Part shown: in pieces, positions 1-13,450 of the stretch
How the letters are laid out: each line of letters opens with the position of its first letter
Position numbering within the stretch: position 1 is the stretch's first letter
Assembly (NCBI GenBank): GCA_013397695.1
Contig: VYZI01000019.1
Span: 4,472,127-4,536,126, forward strand
Direction: 5' to 3'
Source: Centropus unirufus
Taxonomy: Eukaryota; Chordata; Aves; Cuculiformes; Centropidae
DNA length: 64,000 nucleotides
Made by a program: the position numbers and the translations under genes
The notes under the pieces: generated by a model
Told to the model about the DNA's origin: nothing
What the model saw: the letters and a program-made list of their open reading frames with translations, nothing else
The model's database searches: none

Positions 1-3000
1 ATCAGACTGCATTTCAACTGACATCTGCTTGTGTATCTGAAGCGAATCAGTTTTGCAAAAACAACCATTTCCATGAGCCATAATAGATCTTTTTCTCCCT
101 CCTTTATAATGGAGATGGACATACAGAATTGCACAATATGTGGCAAAATTAGATTTTTATAAGCATAGCACCAATACCTGCTGCAACTTTCCTCACTGTT
201 TCTGATAAAATCTAGATTTTCTGCCACAATGATGCAGCAGGTGATGAATTTCCTTTATATTTCACGACCATGTAGTACCCCAAAGGTAACAACATTAATT
301 GCTTGAGGGGCAAGGTAATACCTGGAATGTTTTATTAATCCCCTCTCAAATTAATTTAGCAAGGGGAGCAAGAAAGAAAGCAGGCACACTATGGCCAACA
401 ACTGCCTGTGTAGAGCAAAAATTTAAGAACCACCGTTTCTGTGTTTGGTACAGTAAATTTTGTATCAGAAATCCTGTACTCTAGTGGTGAATTTGCTGCA
501 GTCTGTGTGGTCTAATGCAGATCCCTCTTCTGAGCACAGTTGTCTCCGTTTGTAAAATGGATTAGTGGTGCTTAGCTTTCTAAACTGTGGTGCACAGCCT
601 TAAAACCGCGCAATGTTATACAGTTGACAAGTGAAAAGACATATTTGATCTGTTTCTATAAGGATGATTATTCTGTGAACTTTGAATGCTATAGGTAACG
701 GTTAAAATGCTCATCCAGATCTGTGAGACAGAGCAGTAATTATTTGTACAGCACTTTCTCAGTTGCGGATTTCAATCAGCCACTTTGCAAAGATGGATAA
801 GGCCATCCAGACATCACTCCATGAATGAAGAATCCCACGCAAGCTAAGGCCAGGATTTTCCAAACTGCCTCCTAATTTTCTGTCCTTAAGGTTGGGACTT
901 CACTTTTGGATACTTAGTGGCCAACACCAACATCAGCTGGACCTGTAGACTCTTGAATCTTTTAAAAAAAAATAAAAATAAGGTGTCTTAAATCCGGACC
1001 CCCTCAAAATAGAAATATATGTACTTAAAAGACCTGTTTTAAATCTCAGCATGAGTCAATAACACTGGCAGAGATATGCCCCCAGTCTCACTCCTGAGCG
1101 TATGCTCGGTCCACTCCATCACACTGTCCACATCCATCCTAATGCAGAACTCTGGAGTGACCGACACTATGAATCATGCCTTGGCTGCTTTATTATTCAT
1201 GGTAATGATTTCTCTATTTAATATATAAAAGAAATCTGTATTAGTCTAAGAGTTATTTTTAGTTGGAATAAAGTACAGATTGTATATGTCTAATGTGCTG
1301 AAATAGGGCAGTAAGCACCATATTGCATCTTTTACCCCTTAGTAGCTTATTTCCTTACTAAGCAGTGTGTCTAGAAAAAACAGCATGAGCTGAAGTTTAC
1401 AAGTCACTTTTGGCCCTTGGCTCCCTCTGATCCATAACAAAGCTACAGATTGAGAGAAAAACAATCAGCAACCATGAGAGGGAAAGAGAGGCTATTTCCT
1501 CTTCTGGAAATAGGACAGAAGCCAAGGAGCAAAACAGCATTTAACTAGAGCAGAGAATTAGATCCAAGATCCTGTAGCCTGTATATTGCAGATGGGTGCC
1601 GCTTAAAAATTACAAAAGATCCCTATAATAGTTATTCCCTATACCTGCCAATTCTGCTGTTTTGATGGCAGAATCCTGTTTTTATCAGTTGAATGGCCCT
1701 CATCCACTATTTTCTGGACATAACCAACTCCGAGCACACGTGGTGTACGGCAAATCTGCGCAGGCATAAAGAACCTGGGGTGTCCAGAACATATTGTGCT
1801 TGTGGCACAGGCACAGCCCAGCAGCGCGCACACTGTAGGTCCCGCAGGGCTCCTATTGTTTTCTTCATTAAAAATGTCGGCGGGTCTAACGATCCGTGGG
1901 GACTGCACTGCCAAGCAAAGATGCTGTCTGTTGGGAACAAATGCTGCAGTCCGCATTGGGGCTTACCTTGTTTCATCCCAAAATGGATTTTTTCCTTATC
2001 CTACTGGATGTGTTAATACAGAAATCTAATGCACGACTCCTGATAGCAAGACACATTGAACCATTCTAGAATTTTGTGTTGAAAATCTTTTTGATGCAAA
2101 AAAGTCAATCTTACACATAAATGCACTGTGATTTGAATATTAACAACAATCATCCTTTACCTTCCTTTTTTTTCTAAGCAAAACGCTAAGGAAAATAGTA
2201 TTTCACATTTTTAGAGTGTTTATAAAACTACTTTGAATTTCAGTAGGATAGCACATGGAACCATCTGCTCCATTTCCTCAAGGTCTTTTAGAGGATAACT
2301 TACTGAACAGTATTCCTCTGCATCAGTACAACAAATACAATATATCCACTGTCTTAGGACTTTCATTTCTGCTCTACCGAATTTCTTTAAGTCTATTGCA
2401 TCTTTAAAGCATTTACATCTCCTGGGTATAGTAGCATTATGTACAGCATATAAATAAATATTTAAGTTACTGTCACCAATGTTCATTATAGATTTATTAC
2501 ATCACGGACCAAAGAAGTCTTTGGTTGTAGATACCAGTGTTTTATTTCATTTTCTGTTGATTAACCGTATGCTTTTCTACTTCTCAATTATATGCTTCCT
2601 TAAATGTCCTAGATGTCGTTTACATATAACCAGCAACAGTCACGTATGTAAACCGAGCACTTCCATTGAAGTGACAGATTCCTGAACAAGCAGTCTTTGT
2701 AGTTACTTAGACCTGACACAGACATAGCCTAAAAGAGTTGCAAGCCTTGAAATATTTAGGTCTTTAAATGTCCAAGGAAAAATAGTACAATAATACATAT
2801 TTTGTCAATCTGACCAGCCATATTAGCTCTGTTAAATCTGAGCCAGTGTACAAATGGCAAAATAGCCCAAAGCAGTAGTTCCCATGCTGGTTTTCAGGAG
2901 AGCAGAAACAGCTATTTCAGCATCTCTGAAAATCAAACTCCTGGTGGAATAATAAGTGTTGCACAAGCAGCAGTTCCCTCTAATCTGTTTAGTGAGGCAG

Positions 3001-6000
3001 TGCCGTACCCAAGGTCCTGCCCAAGACGTGCTGTATCTACAAGCCAAACAGCGTGGCTGCAGGTTAGTCCGTGTTGCTGCAAGACTTTCCTGTTTTGCCT
3101 GGCAGCTGTTGGGAGATTTGTGCTGCTTGCATTACTTGTGGAGTGCCTGGGCAGAAGCTTAATGAGAAATACTGCATCCTGCAAGAGCGAAAAGCTGAAT
3201 CAGGACTTGCAAGCGATTGCATACTATGAAATGCTGCACAAAGCTGGCATTCACTCTACTGCACTGCAGAAAAAGACAAAGTTGTAGCAAGGAGCAGTTA
3301 TCTCTTACCGTGGATGTCAATAGTAGAAGACTATTATTATATGTGAAGCCCTTTTGAAAAATTGATAGTGTACTTGATGCTTCACCTTTCCGGGGAATCT
3401 GAGACTTTCTGTCTGTTAAAATAGTTGCTCTCCCCTACCAATTTTCATGCTCTACTGACGCAAGTTTATGTCATGTTTGTTGTAGGGTTAATTTGAACGG
3501 GGCTGCCAGGAAAGTATCAAGCCTTTAAGGCATGATAAGCTTGCGGAAATTTGTTTGGATGGGGTAATGAATCCAACTTGTTACTATAGCTCAGTTTGAT
3601 GCCTATTGCTGATACTGGAGTGCTATGAAAATTAAAAGAAAAATTGGCCTAAGAGGTGCAGTACAATTAGAAGTGAAACATGCAGTAAATTTCCCTGAGG
3701 TATTTATCCTTTAGCCTCCTCTAATTTTAACTGCCTTTTCTAGGCTTTTTTTCCTGCTTGTTGTTTAGTGTGTTTTAGGTCTCAGCTGTACCAAGTCCTT
3801 ATCTCTCCATCTTTCCTTGAAGCCTCTTGAAAAGCTTTGATGATATCACTAGAGATGTCACTTGGGTCATACTTTGAGTGGCAGCCTGATACGCAACTTT
3901 TATGTGAAAAAGACATAGTATCAGAGCACAAGAGAGGACCAGACTCACAGAGAGACTTAAACATCAGGTCCTTAGCCACGAGAGTTCAATGGTCTGAGCC
4001 ACGTGGTCTTCCACGGGACTGATTTTACTTGTGAAGTACAACCGGATTATCTGTCATTTCTATGCACATTTCCCAATCCCGTTTGGATTTTCTCACAGCC
4101 CTTCTGTAGGGTATCCTGGTGGGAATACACAAGTTTAAATATTCAACCATAAAGCTGGCAAGGAGACCAAAAGTTTATTAATAGAGGGACCACATAACCT
4201 CTGCTTCCATAAGAAACCAACTAAAAAGACAGTCTTTCACGCCTCTGGATGTTTGCATGATAACACGTGAACAAGGTAGAAAACCACTCATCAGGAAAAA
4301 AAAAAGGAGTTGGACTCCATCTCTGGTGGTGTGTGGATGCAGCTGGGGTAAACTTAGGGTCAGCAGCATCAAAAGTTGCTCTGCTCTAGTCAACAGTGGC
4401 TCTTCTGCTTGGCACTGGGGAAGGTGGGTATCCCTGTCACATGGCGCTATCTAGAGCAAACCCAGGAGAGTTCAAAGTCTCCACGGAGGGCATCGAGGTA
4501 CTACTTGACTGAAGTCTCACCTGCATAGTTATTATTGCCCATTGGTTTTCTGAGAAAGACTGTAGCCAGGTCTAAATAATGGAATATTCAAGCTGAATCA
4601 AATGAGAATAAATTTCCATGTACTGCCAAATATGTGCAGTGCAAAGACTTGGTATAAATTTGAGCCTGGGAAAAGCTTGGTGTGGGAGAGCTGTCTAGCA
4701 TTATGTAGAAGAGAATCTGATTTCCCAAATAGCATACGTGACTGTAACCACCAAATCATCTTCCTGTAGTGCCCAGTCTAAATCACTGCAATTTCCGCCT
4801 TCTCTAGCAACAGCCTTACAAACCACGGCTTCCTTCAGCGTGCAGCTTGACTCACAACCAGGCCAGAATGAAAAAATAGTATGTGTGTTTGTGTACAAAA
4901 AGTATAGATCATTTCTACTCCACCTGAATTCTTACTTCTTCCAAATTTGCAAGTTTTGCTTTTTCAGCCTTTCTAAAGTTCTCTCAATTGAGTTTTTGCA
5001 TGGCTACAGGGAAAACTAATGATTTAAGCAGAAAGAAGTAGAAGATAACAGATCTTATAATGCAGTATTGACGTTCTTTTTTTTTTTTGTGATTTACATA
5101 TAACTGATACTCCTTAGTCCCACATACCTGTGATTTCTTCTGTAAAAATATGTTATTCTATAAAACCTCTGTATATTGTAAGGATTTCTAGGCCGAAATG
5201 ACATCTTTCCTTATGTTTAGCAAGACTGATCTAACATAACATTAAGTCTAAGTAATTCTTCTATAGAAGAGTTTCAGTGTTTGATTTCATCATTTGAAAC
5301 AGAATGAGCCCTTAAACAGAGCACATCTCTCTCTTTCTCTTTTTCACTGTTTTTCTAGACCATGGTTTACACTATGCTTTGGCCCAGTTCTCCTCCTTCA
5401 ACTACAGCCAGCGCAGCCAATGCACAATGTTACAGCCCTTTAGCCCAGAGGCTTTTTAACAAATACAGTCAGCTTTTCATCAGCTAGAAAGTGACTGAAA
5501 AGTGACATAAATTGATTATCTTTCACCCAAGTTCCTTCAAATTATTATTTGAGGTATTCAATTAGATTGTTTTCAGTCAATGCTTAAGAACTACCTAATT
5601 CTCACAGTTCCTTGAACTCACTCACTGTTCCTCAGACTCGCAGATATGGCAATCTCTCAGAATGAATAAAATTAACCTTGAAATAATCAGTAACGCACAA
5701 AGATAATACTTCATCACGGTGCTTTTTCTTGTTGTTTCTGTTCACTGAATATAAAAACATATAATGCCTCGCTCTCTCAGCTCATTGATCCAGATGTTTT
5801 TGTAAAACACTGGCACTAGCGGCCCTGCATTCATTCTGTGTCTGATGTACCTGTTAGTTAAACACCTACTCTCTAGATAAATGGAATTCAGCTCCAAGCA
5901 CGCCGGCCCAGTCCACCAACCCCATAATGACGTGTTTGCAAATCCATAAATCCTGGTTGTACACTTTTCACCAGCACACAGCTAAAGAACAAGCTAAGCA

Positions 6001-9000
6001 TTTAAATGCTGAGAAGAAAACCCATGGTGAGGCAAAAAGAGACACCGAGAAATGCAGCAGTCCAAACCTGAGCTGCACAGGTGATTGCTGCTTGGGCACA
6101 GGGACCCTGCTGAAATACACGTTTCCCTATGCACTCCAGGTCAACAGAATTGATTTCCTTTAAATCTGGAATCCAGGCCGAAAAGAGAAAATCTAAGTTT
6201 GACTGAACTATATCCTTTAAATGTCGAACTTCATAAGACTAAAAACGTCACAAATTACAAAGCAATTCATCACTTCTAAGAAATACTGAAATAAATAAGT
6301 CACGGCAGTTTTTTAATGCCTTTCGCTCCTGTTGTCCTTCTCCACAGCCTGTGGGTGCGTTGGCTGCAGCACGCTGGCTCCCTAAGGCTGAGGGTACTTC
6401 CAGGGTGTGCCTCCTGCAGCACCACGGCTTGGGATGAGCCGTGTTGTTATGGTCCAGGCGACATAAACACAGCCCAAGACACATCAGCATTGTAAAGCAA
6501 TTTGACACGTAACTGATTTTTTATATCCATGAGTAGAGAGTGATTTGCATAAGTGGCAGCTTATATGTGATTCCTTTCAGTCGCCCAAATGCTACTTTAT
6601 TACGAATCACACGTTTTTGCAAAATGTATAAATTTTTTGTACATTTTTGCAAAATGCCTGAATTGATTGATTGCTTAATTTTATTTATATATTTAAATTC
6701 TTTTAGCTGGATTCAGTTCTTCCTAGTACCTGCTGAATATTTCTGGCTCTGTGTTGCACTAAGGTGGTGATTTGGAGACGATCTGGCTGCTTAAGGATTC
6801 CTGGGTACGAGTGGGCTCTGATTTACCAGAGAGTAAATAGTTACTGTTCCCATCTCAAAGCTCTCCTGTGGCCCTCTAGCCCCAGTAACCTAATGGCAGT
6901 ATATCCGTTCCCAAGTTACTGCAGGGCATAGACAAACGCATTAATGCAAAATGGAATTGAGGATTATGTTAATATGTCAAACTGCGCGCTGGAGTGGGGA
7001 AATAGGGCAGGACACTGGGAAGCGCAGCCTCAGCTGCCATCTCAGCACGAACTGCAGAGCTCCCGAGAGGGGCTATAACTCCCACCTCAAATGTGGATTT
7101 CCAATATTTTGTAGACCGCCCTATTTATTTCTAATTTTTGCCTGCTCGCTTGCATCCACTTTGAAAGATTTCCCCATGGTACAGAGGCTCCATTGGACCA
7201 GGCTGCAAGGATTATTTTCCCTCCTGTCTCAGAAGGAAGATACTCTGGTGTGCTCACACCCACTGCTTGCTGGCCCTTCAGCCAGGGACTACTTTCCTGT
7301 GTTCCAGCTGTTGTAAATCACAAATGATAACTTCTCTTCTGGCTTGATTTGCTTAGTAAAGCCTACAGTTCTGTACTGGCCAAAGTGGCTTGAGTGCACC
7401 GTGCTGGCACAGTTAGGTTCCTCCAGCCTGCCAGTGCCACCTACACTGCCGGGATGCTGCTGCTGCTTCGAGTGCAACCACCCCGCTGCTCTGTGGGATT
7501 CAGAGTGCCACCATCTGACTGCCACCAACTCAGGGTGGGCGTTCAGCCCTCATCTGCAATGTCAGGACACACAGGATTGGGAGCTGGTCAAACGAAGCCG
7601 TAGATCCTCCCCCTCAACAAGTGCCTCCACATCACATCCCCAGTTCCCCCTCTCCTGCCCTGTAATGGTGGCCGACAGGGAAGTTGTGTTTCTCTCTTTT
7701 TTTTGCACCATTATAGTTAAGCCTTGGTTTCATGTGTTTTGCTTCATGTAGTACCCATGAAAGAGCACCGTTCTCTGCCCTGCATTGAGTTTGTGAGCTT
7801 GTTCTGCTCTCAGCCTAGCAAGCCAGTCTCTCTTGGAGACTTGTCTCTTAATAGCCATTCCTGTAACTATGTCTCCCCAAAATACATGACCAGGAAATCT
7901 TTAAGGTTTCGAGAGCTACAGTTCACCTACACCAGGCAAACGCTCACTGCTTGATCTGAAATGGTCTTCTTAGCAGAGGCAGCAATGACACGAGAACTCC
8001 TCAGAACATAAACTGAAGACCTGGAGAATAAGAGGGGTTTGGAGTTGAAGAGCCACGCCAAGAAGCCAGGGCAAGGCTTTTCCTACCTCACGCACACAAA
8101 GTTTGCTTCAGCTTACCAAGTGCCTGCGGTGGAGCCGCCTTGTTATGGCCCTGTCCTCCCAGCTGTGCTGTGCCACTTCAGAAAGTCTCAGCACGGGCAG
8201 TCCCTGGTGAGGCCAGGTGGGACAGTGCAGGTGAGAGGCCAAAAATTAAGCATCACTCCTCATTCTGAACAGTGAGTTATGAAATACACATTCCTCATGG
8301 GACACTGGGAGTTGCTAAATGAGTTTCTGACAGTCTCCATAGCAATGGAAAAGCATACTAAGAAGAGAAGCCACAAAAAAGATATATGCCAGAGATATGT
8401 CTCCTTGACAACAACAGAGGCATGGACTGAAAGCACTGCCTGGAGGAGCTAATGCTGGATCCTCACATCCTCCTCTTTTGAAGGTCAGAATACGCTATTG
8501 TAAATAAAAGCCATAAACACCAAGACAAGAATAAGTGGAACCACTAATACCAGGAATGAAACTATCACTAATTTACATGAATTGGAAATATATGTTTGCA
8601 TATATTGGTTCCTTTGTCTATCTATGTGAATTATGTATGAGCTGCAAAGTCAAGTACTCAAAAATTGTCAGGTTTACTCTAGGTCATGCAGCTGTCTCCA
8701 GTTCTCCTGTTTCTTTGCCTCACAAGATATTCCTTAATAACACGCTCAAGGGAGATTTTTCTGCAGAACCCCTGCCTCGTTCAGCACACTGGGCAGATGA
8801 TGCCCACTGAAATGGTGAGTCAATATTTTGTCTTTCCCTTCTTGTTTGATACCTTGCCTTAGGCCCTCTTTATTTCATACTGTACAAACATGTTCACAAA
8901 GACAGACTAAATTCCTTCATGACAATTTCTGCATCAGTTATTATAGCAGCAAAGTTAAATGTGACCAAACTAGAATACAAGTGAAAAAAAAAAACCCAAA

Positions 9001-12000
9001 CAGAAACAAAACCCACAACCCTGTAACTACAAAGGAAAAAAGGCAGGCAGAAGCAAGCCAAAACTGTTCTACAGCTGCACTGTTCACCTGCTCGCCCACA
9101 GCTCTCCAGCACAGCCAGCTAATCCAGCTATTACTTTTGTTCTCATTTATCTTTTTTGTTTACCCAGATTTTGGTAAGATTTCCCAGCCCAGGAGTACCC
9201 AAAGGTTTCCCTCACATCCCCTTCACTGAGTCTTCAGCCCCTCCAAGGAGAGATCGAGTTAGCTTTAGTTACGCGCTCTGTAAAGGAACTCTGTTACTTA
9301 AGGGGGGCTGACAAATATAATTAATGAGTAATATCAAAACAAACACGGCATCATTCAACTCAGTGCTGGGTTCTCTCAGTGAACTTTGGCACTGAGGGCA
9401 GGCGCTGGGGCACAGGCTTGGGATTATAATTTTATAACAAAGTATAGGGCCTTGGTTTAGTCAGGTGCTGAGTATTAAGCCAAGTCCATACCGTGGTGTA
9501 TCTGGTCAATGGTGGAGATAAATAAAGCGTGGCGTTTTCAGGCACGTAGAGTACTGCAAAGCAGGAAGTTCTGACACCTTTGAAATAAATAAAATCATTG
9601 CTAAGTTGTTATTGAAATTGAATCCTACTGTTTCTCCCATCTTGCTTGCAATTAAAGGAAGTAATTGCTTTTTGATTGTTTAGGCAACTTAGGATTAATT
9701 TTATTGTTATACCCTACTTTGGTTACGAGCTGAAGAATGCAAAACACCCAGGACAGTTGAATTGCTCCTGCAGTGTTCCTCCTCCTCCCGCCCTCACCGC
9801 TGACTCTTCCCTGCCTTGGAGTTTTCAATGTTTCCTGGAAACCAGGAGGAATCTAGGAACCTTCCTGCAGCAGTGTCAGCAAAGAGGACTTTTAGTGTTT
9901 GCTACAGTCAGCTTAAAAAAATGAAGAAAGGAAAAGAAGAAAAAGGGAAACTAAGGTCAGAACCTGGGGCGCAGCAGGATCTAGTCTGGAAGTGACACGT
10001 TCCTGAGACAGTAGCCTTGTTGAGGAGTCCTTCCTTCCTTCAGAACAGTTGCTGCTGAATCCTGGCAGGTCATTCTGGATGACAGTTTGCCCCTGTAAGA
10101 GGGAAAGGGCCATCAAGGCACGAGGATGAATTTTGTGACAGCTGGGGCTTACCCTACAGCTGTATTCACTGGTACAGTGGAAAGTGCAGTCACATTGACT
10201 CTGGGCTCATTCAACACATCCTTAGCTAACAGTCAACTTTTGTATAAAAAGATATTATTTTGTAGGAAGATAAAATCCTTTTTGAAGCACATTATTTGAA
10301 AAAGTGGAATTTGTTTTGCAATTAGCCCAAAGCTGCCTGTACGGTCCCTGATCCCCAAGGAAGCTTTGCTTCCGGAAACCATGAAGTCGTCAGTAACTTG
10401 GACCTGGCTCTTCTGGACACTGTGTGGAGGCACCCATGGGCCAAATGGAAAACAACACTGGCAAAATATTTCACGGACTGCCAACAAGACAGACTGTATC
10501 ACACAAGGTGCCTGCCTGCGAAGCCAAATAAATAAACAGCGCTTGAAGAGAGCTTCAAAATGTATTCTTCATGAGAAAACAAACCCAGCAAAGGGGCAAG
10601 TCCCAGAAAAGCTGAAAAATAAGGGAGATTTCCTTAATGTCTTTTATTGACGCATGCAAAGCTGACAGACTTCATAAGCCCTGGGACATAGTTCACATTG
10701 TTTGAGTAATACCTCTTGTCTTGTGGCAAGAAATGACTCCATGTCCACTTTGGTTTAATGTAGGAGCTCCCCGACCCAGAGTTTCTTTCGCTGTTGCTGC
10801 AATACACCCGTCTCTAGAGTGGGGAGCAATAGCCTGAAAGACTATTAGCCCCACGGCTAACAAGAGAGGACTCCTTCACTGTTCCAGGCTGTGGGGATTG
10901 CTCAGGCCTTTCAGAGGTCAAACAAAGTCCGTGAAGTTAAGAGAATTGATACATAGAGATCAGTATGGCCCAGCCTAACGCAGTGATGGGGGTCGTAGGT
11001 CAACTCGACTTCAGTCGAGCTACAGGCAAGAAGGGCCAGGATGTGTGAGGGGGGAGCAGAAACTGCCTTTTCTCCTCCCTTTCTTTTTCAGAGTTATTTT
11101 TTAATTTAATTGAAAGAGAAGATATGAGAAGGGAACCCTGAACAAATCAGCAATGAACTCAGCATAAGAAAAGAAGTTTTAATATCCCAGCATCCAGCAT
11201 TGTAAAGGACTGATATTCTGTACCAGATGCGGCAAGTATCGCAGGAGCATTAAATGCCATTTGAGATATTATTAAACTATCAAACAAGAGATAGAGATTA
11301 TAATACAATTGCTATGAATGCTGTTAGGTCACAGACAGATATCAGCCAGTGGAGAGACTTTCATTTACAATTAAGGATGGTGGTAAGAGGGAGAGCACAA
11401 AGTGTTTCTTCAGCAGGGGGAAGGAATTGCACAAGATTTTTAGCCAGAGGAATATCCCTGGAAGTCAGGCTCTCCTCTAGCAGGGGCTTCGTCCCCACAT
11501 CTCTAACATCAATCCCTATCTCTTCTGTATGGCACTTCCACCCATTCCGTTGATACGGGTTTTGTACGCTAGGCCAAAACAAAACTAAAATGCTGCTGCT
11601 TTAAAACGGCTGCAATGTTGCACATCAGCTCCCTAACGCAGCTTTGGCTGCCATTTGGAACAGAACTGCATCCAAGTTTTTCAAGTTGTTCAGGTCTTTG
11701 TAGAAAGCCAAGCCGTAAAAAGCCTTAGCACAGACATCTCTGTCCCAAATGTGCAGTCTTGAGTTTGAGGATGTGCCCTGCTCTAGAAGGAGCATAGGCT
11801 TCTGGTGAGAGGTTGAGAAATGTGGAATGAAATACAGAGCTGGAAAGTAAAGGAGCAGAAGCCAGTCAAATTTACTGCCTGCCAAAAGTAGAAGCAGTTT
11901 TCAAACTGATGATAGCTGATAGTAGAAAAACACCATCTTTTTTACAGATGCAATCAACAGTCCCTGCCTGGCACAAATTCATTGCGGCAGTGGAATAACC
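1..12000. other. Intergenic, AT-rich; no gene recognised
   Basis: Frames on both strands are short and lack family motifs. A locally more CpG-containing block at 1639-2016 has overlapping open frames on both strands and a donor-like CAAG|GTAAGC on the minus strand (cut at 1967/1966), but no exon could be built. A 94-codon plus-strand frame with a leader-like start lies at 10366-10650. Otherwise nothing supportable was seen. Confidence 0.6.
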
Positions 12001-13361
12001 CCCGGGCTCACCCAGGGGCTGGGGGTTTCAGGTGATGACTTTTGACAAGAGATGAGGATTTCTTCCCCTCCACCAAGAAAGCAGACCCAGCAGCAGTACC
12101 TGTCCTGAGAACTGCTCCTCATGCTGGCGGCTCATGCTGGCCAGCCTAGGGACCATCATCCTATTGAAAGGCCCTGATTCAGCACCCCTGACATGTATTT
12201 GTCACCCTCCCTTACGCAATTCTAGCTCTCGCTCTAGGGAATGGTCCTCTGCTCCCAGCTCACAATCCACAGCTGAGACACGGGTTTTGGTGGTCACGGG
12301 CAGGATGGATGTAACGATGCTGGATGCCACTGTCTGTTGGGGGTGCGATGGCAGGACAAAACCCTGGCTGTGCTGAGAAAATTTAGGATTAATTCAGCGG
12401 ACATTTAAAGAACACGTTTAGGAAAGACTAAAGAAAACGGTTGTGCTATTTTGCCTGCCTCTTCTAAATCTTTCCTGATTCGCTGCATTTCTGTGTGTTT
12501 ACAAGCCAACTTCTTTTTCATCTCCTAAAGTACCTCTCCTTGATAACTTTTGTGGACTGGCAGGGATAAGAGTGTCTGGAGTCTCCCTCTGATGGGAGAA
12601 GGATTAAACAATGAAGTATTTTCAGAGCTGCCCTGACTGCCTTCTGCTGGGCAGACTGTAAAATCACATCCCCTCATGTGACCTTTTTTTGTAAAGCAGA
12701 ATGCCAATATCCTGTAATATGCACATTTGATGAGGGAAGAACAGGAAAAAAACTGTGAAGGCTTTAGCACCAGATTTTCCCTGGCTGACACAGCCAGGGC
12801 CCTCGTGTTCCTGTGTGCTCCCTGGCCAGGGCCACTGCAGTGCCAGCCTGTGCTGCTGCATGGGATGGGGGTGGCTGGACTCAAAGAGGAAAAGGAAACA
12901 AAACCAACGATGAAACCTTTAACTTTCAGTTCTGAAATGGTGTTGAGGCAAAGCCAGACCATACCTCTGCTGTCACAGTCTCACATCCCTGCTGTCATCC
13001 CAGCACGTCTTCCCGGCTCCTCCACGCTGACTCCAGCTCATGGGTGTGTCCAAACTGACCATTTTCCCCAGTCTGTGGGGAAAGCCAGAAGGCTGGAAGG
13101 GCACTGAAACTCCCAACTCTGCCCAAGCTGGGACAGTATCTCGCTGCCCATCAGGCCCACCAAGCCAAGAAGGTGTGAAATACAAATACTGGTTCTGATG
13201 GGCTTGGACAGGAGCAAAAAAGTCCTGCATGCTCCCCTCTTCCCCCAAGCCCATGCAGGCAGAGAGGGAGCACAGGGGGCTTTCAAGGGATGAGTTTTTG
13301 TATATCGTGACCTGGATGGCACATCCTAACTTCTCTCTTCTGAGACAGGCTCATCACTTCC

Positions 13362-13450
13362 ACCCATCCTCACTTTTTTCTTTTCTAGTCTCCACATTCT
13401 CCCTAACCAGTTCTTCCCTACTCCATCTCCTCCTTCACACAGCCTTAACC
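13362..13450. repeat. Pyrimidine-rich tract (plus strand)
   Basis: C and T dominate for about 90 bases, with few G. The only frame across it is an artefact of composition. Confidence 0.6.
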
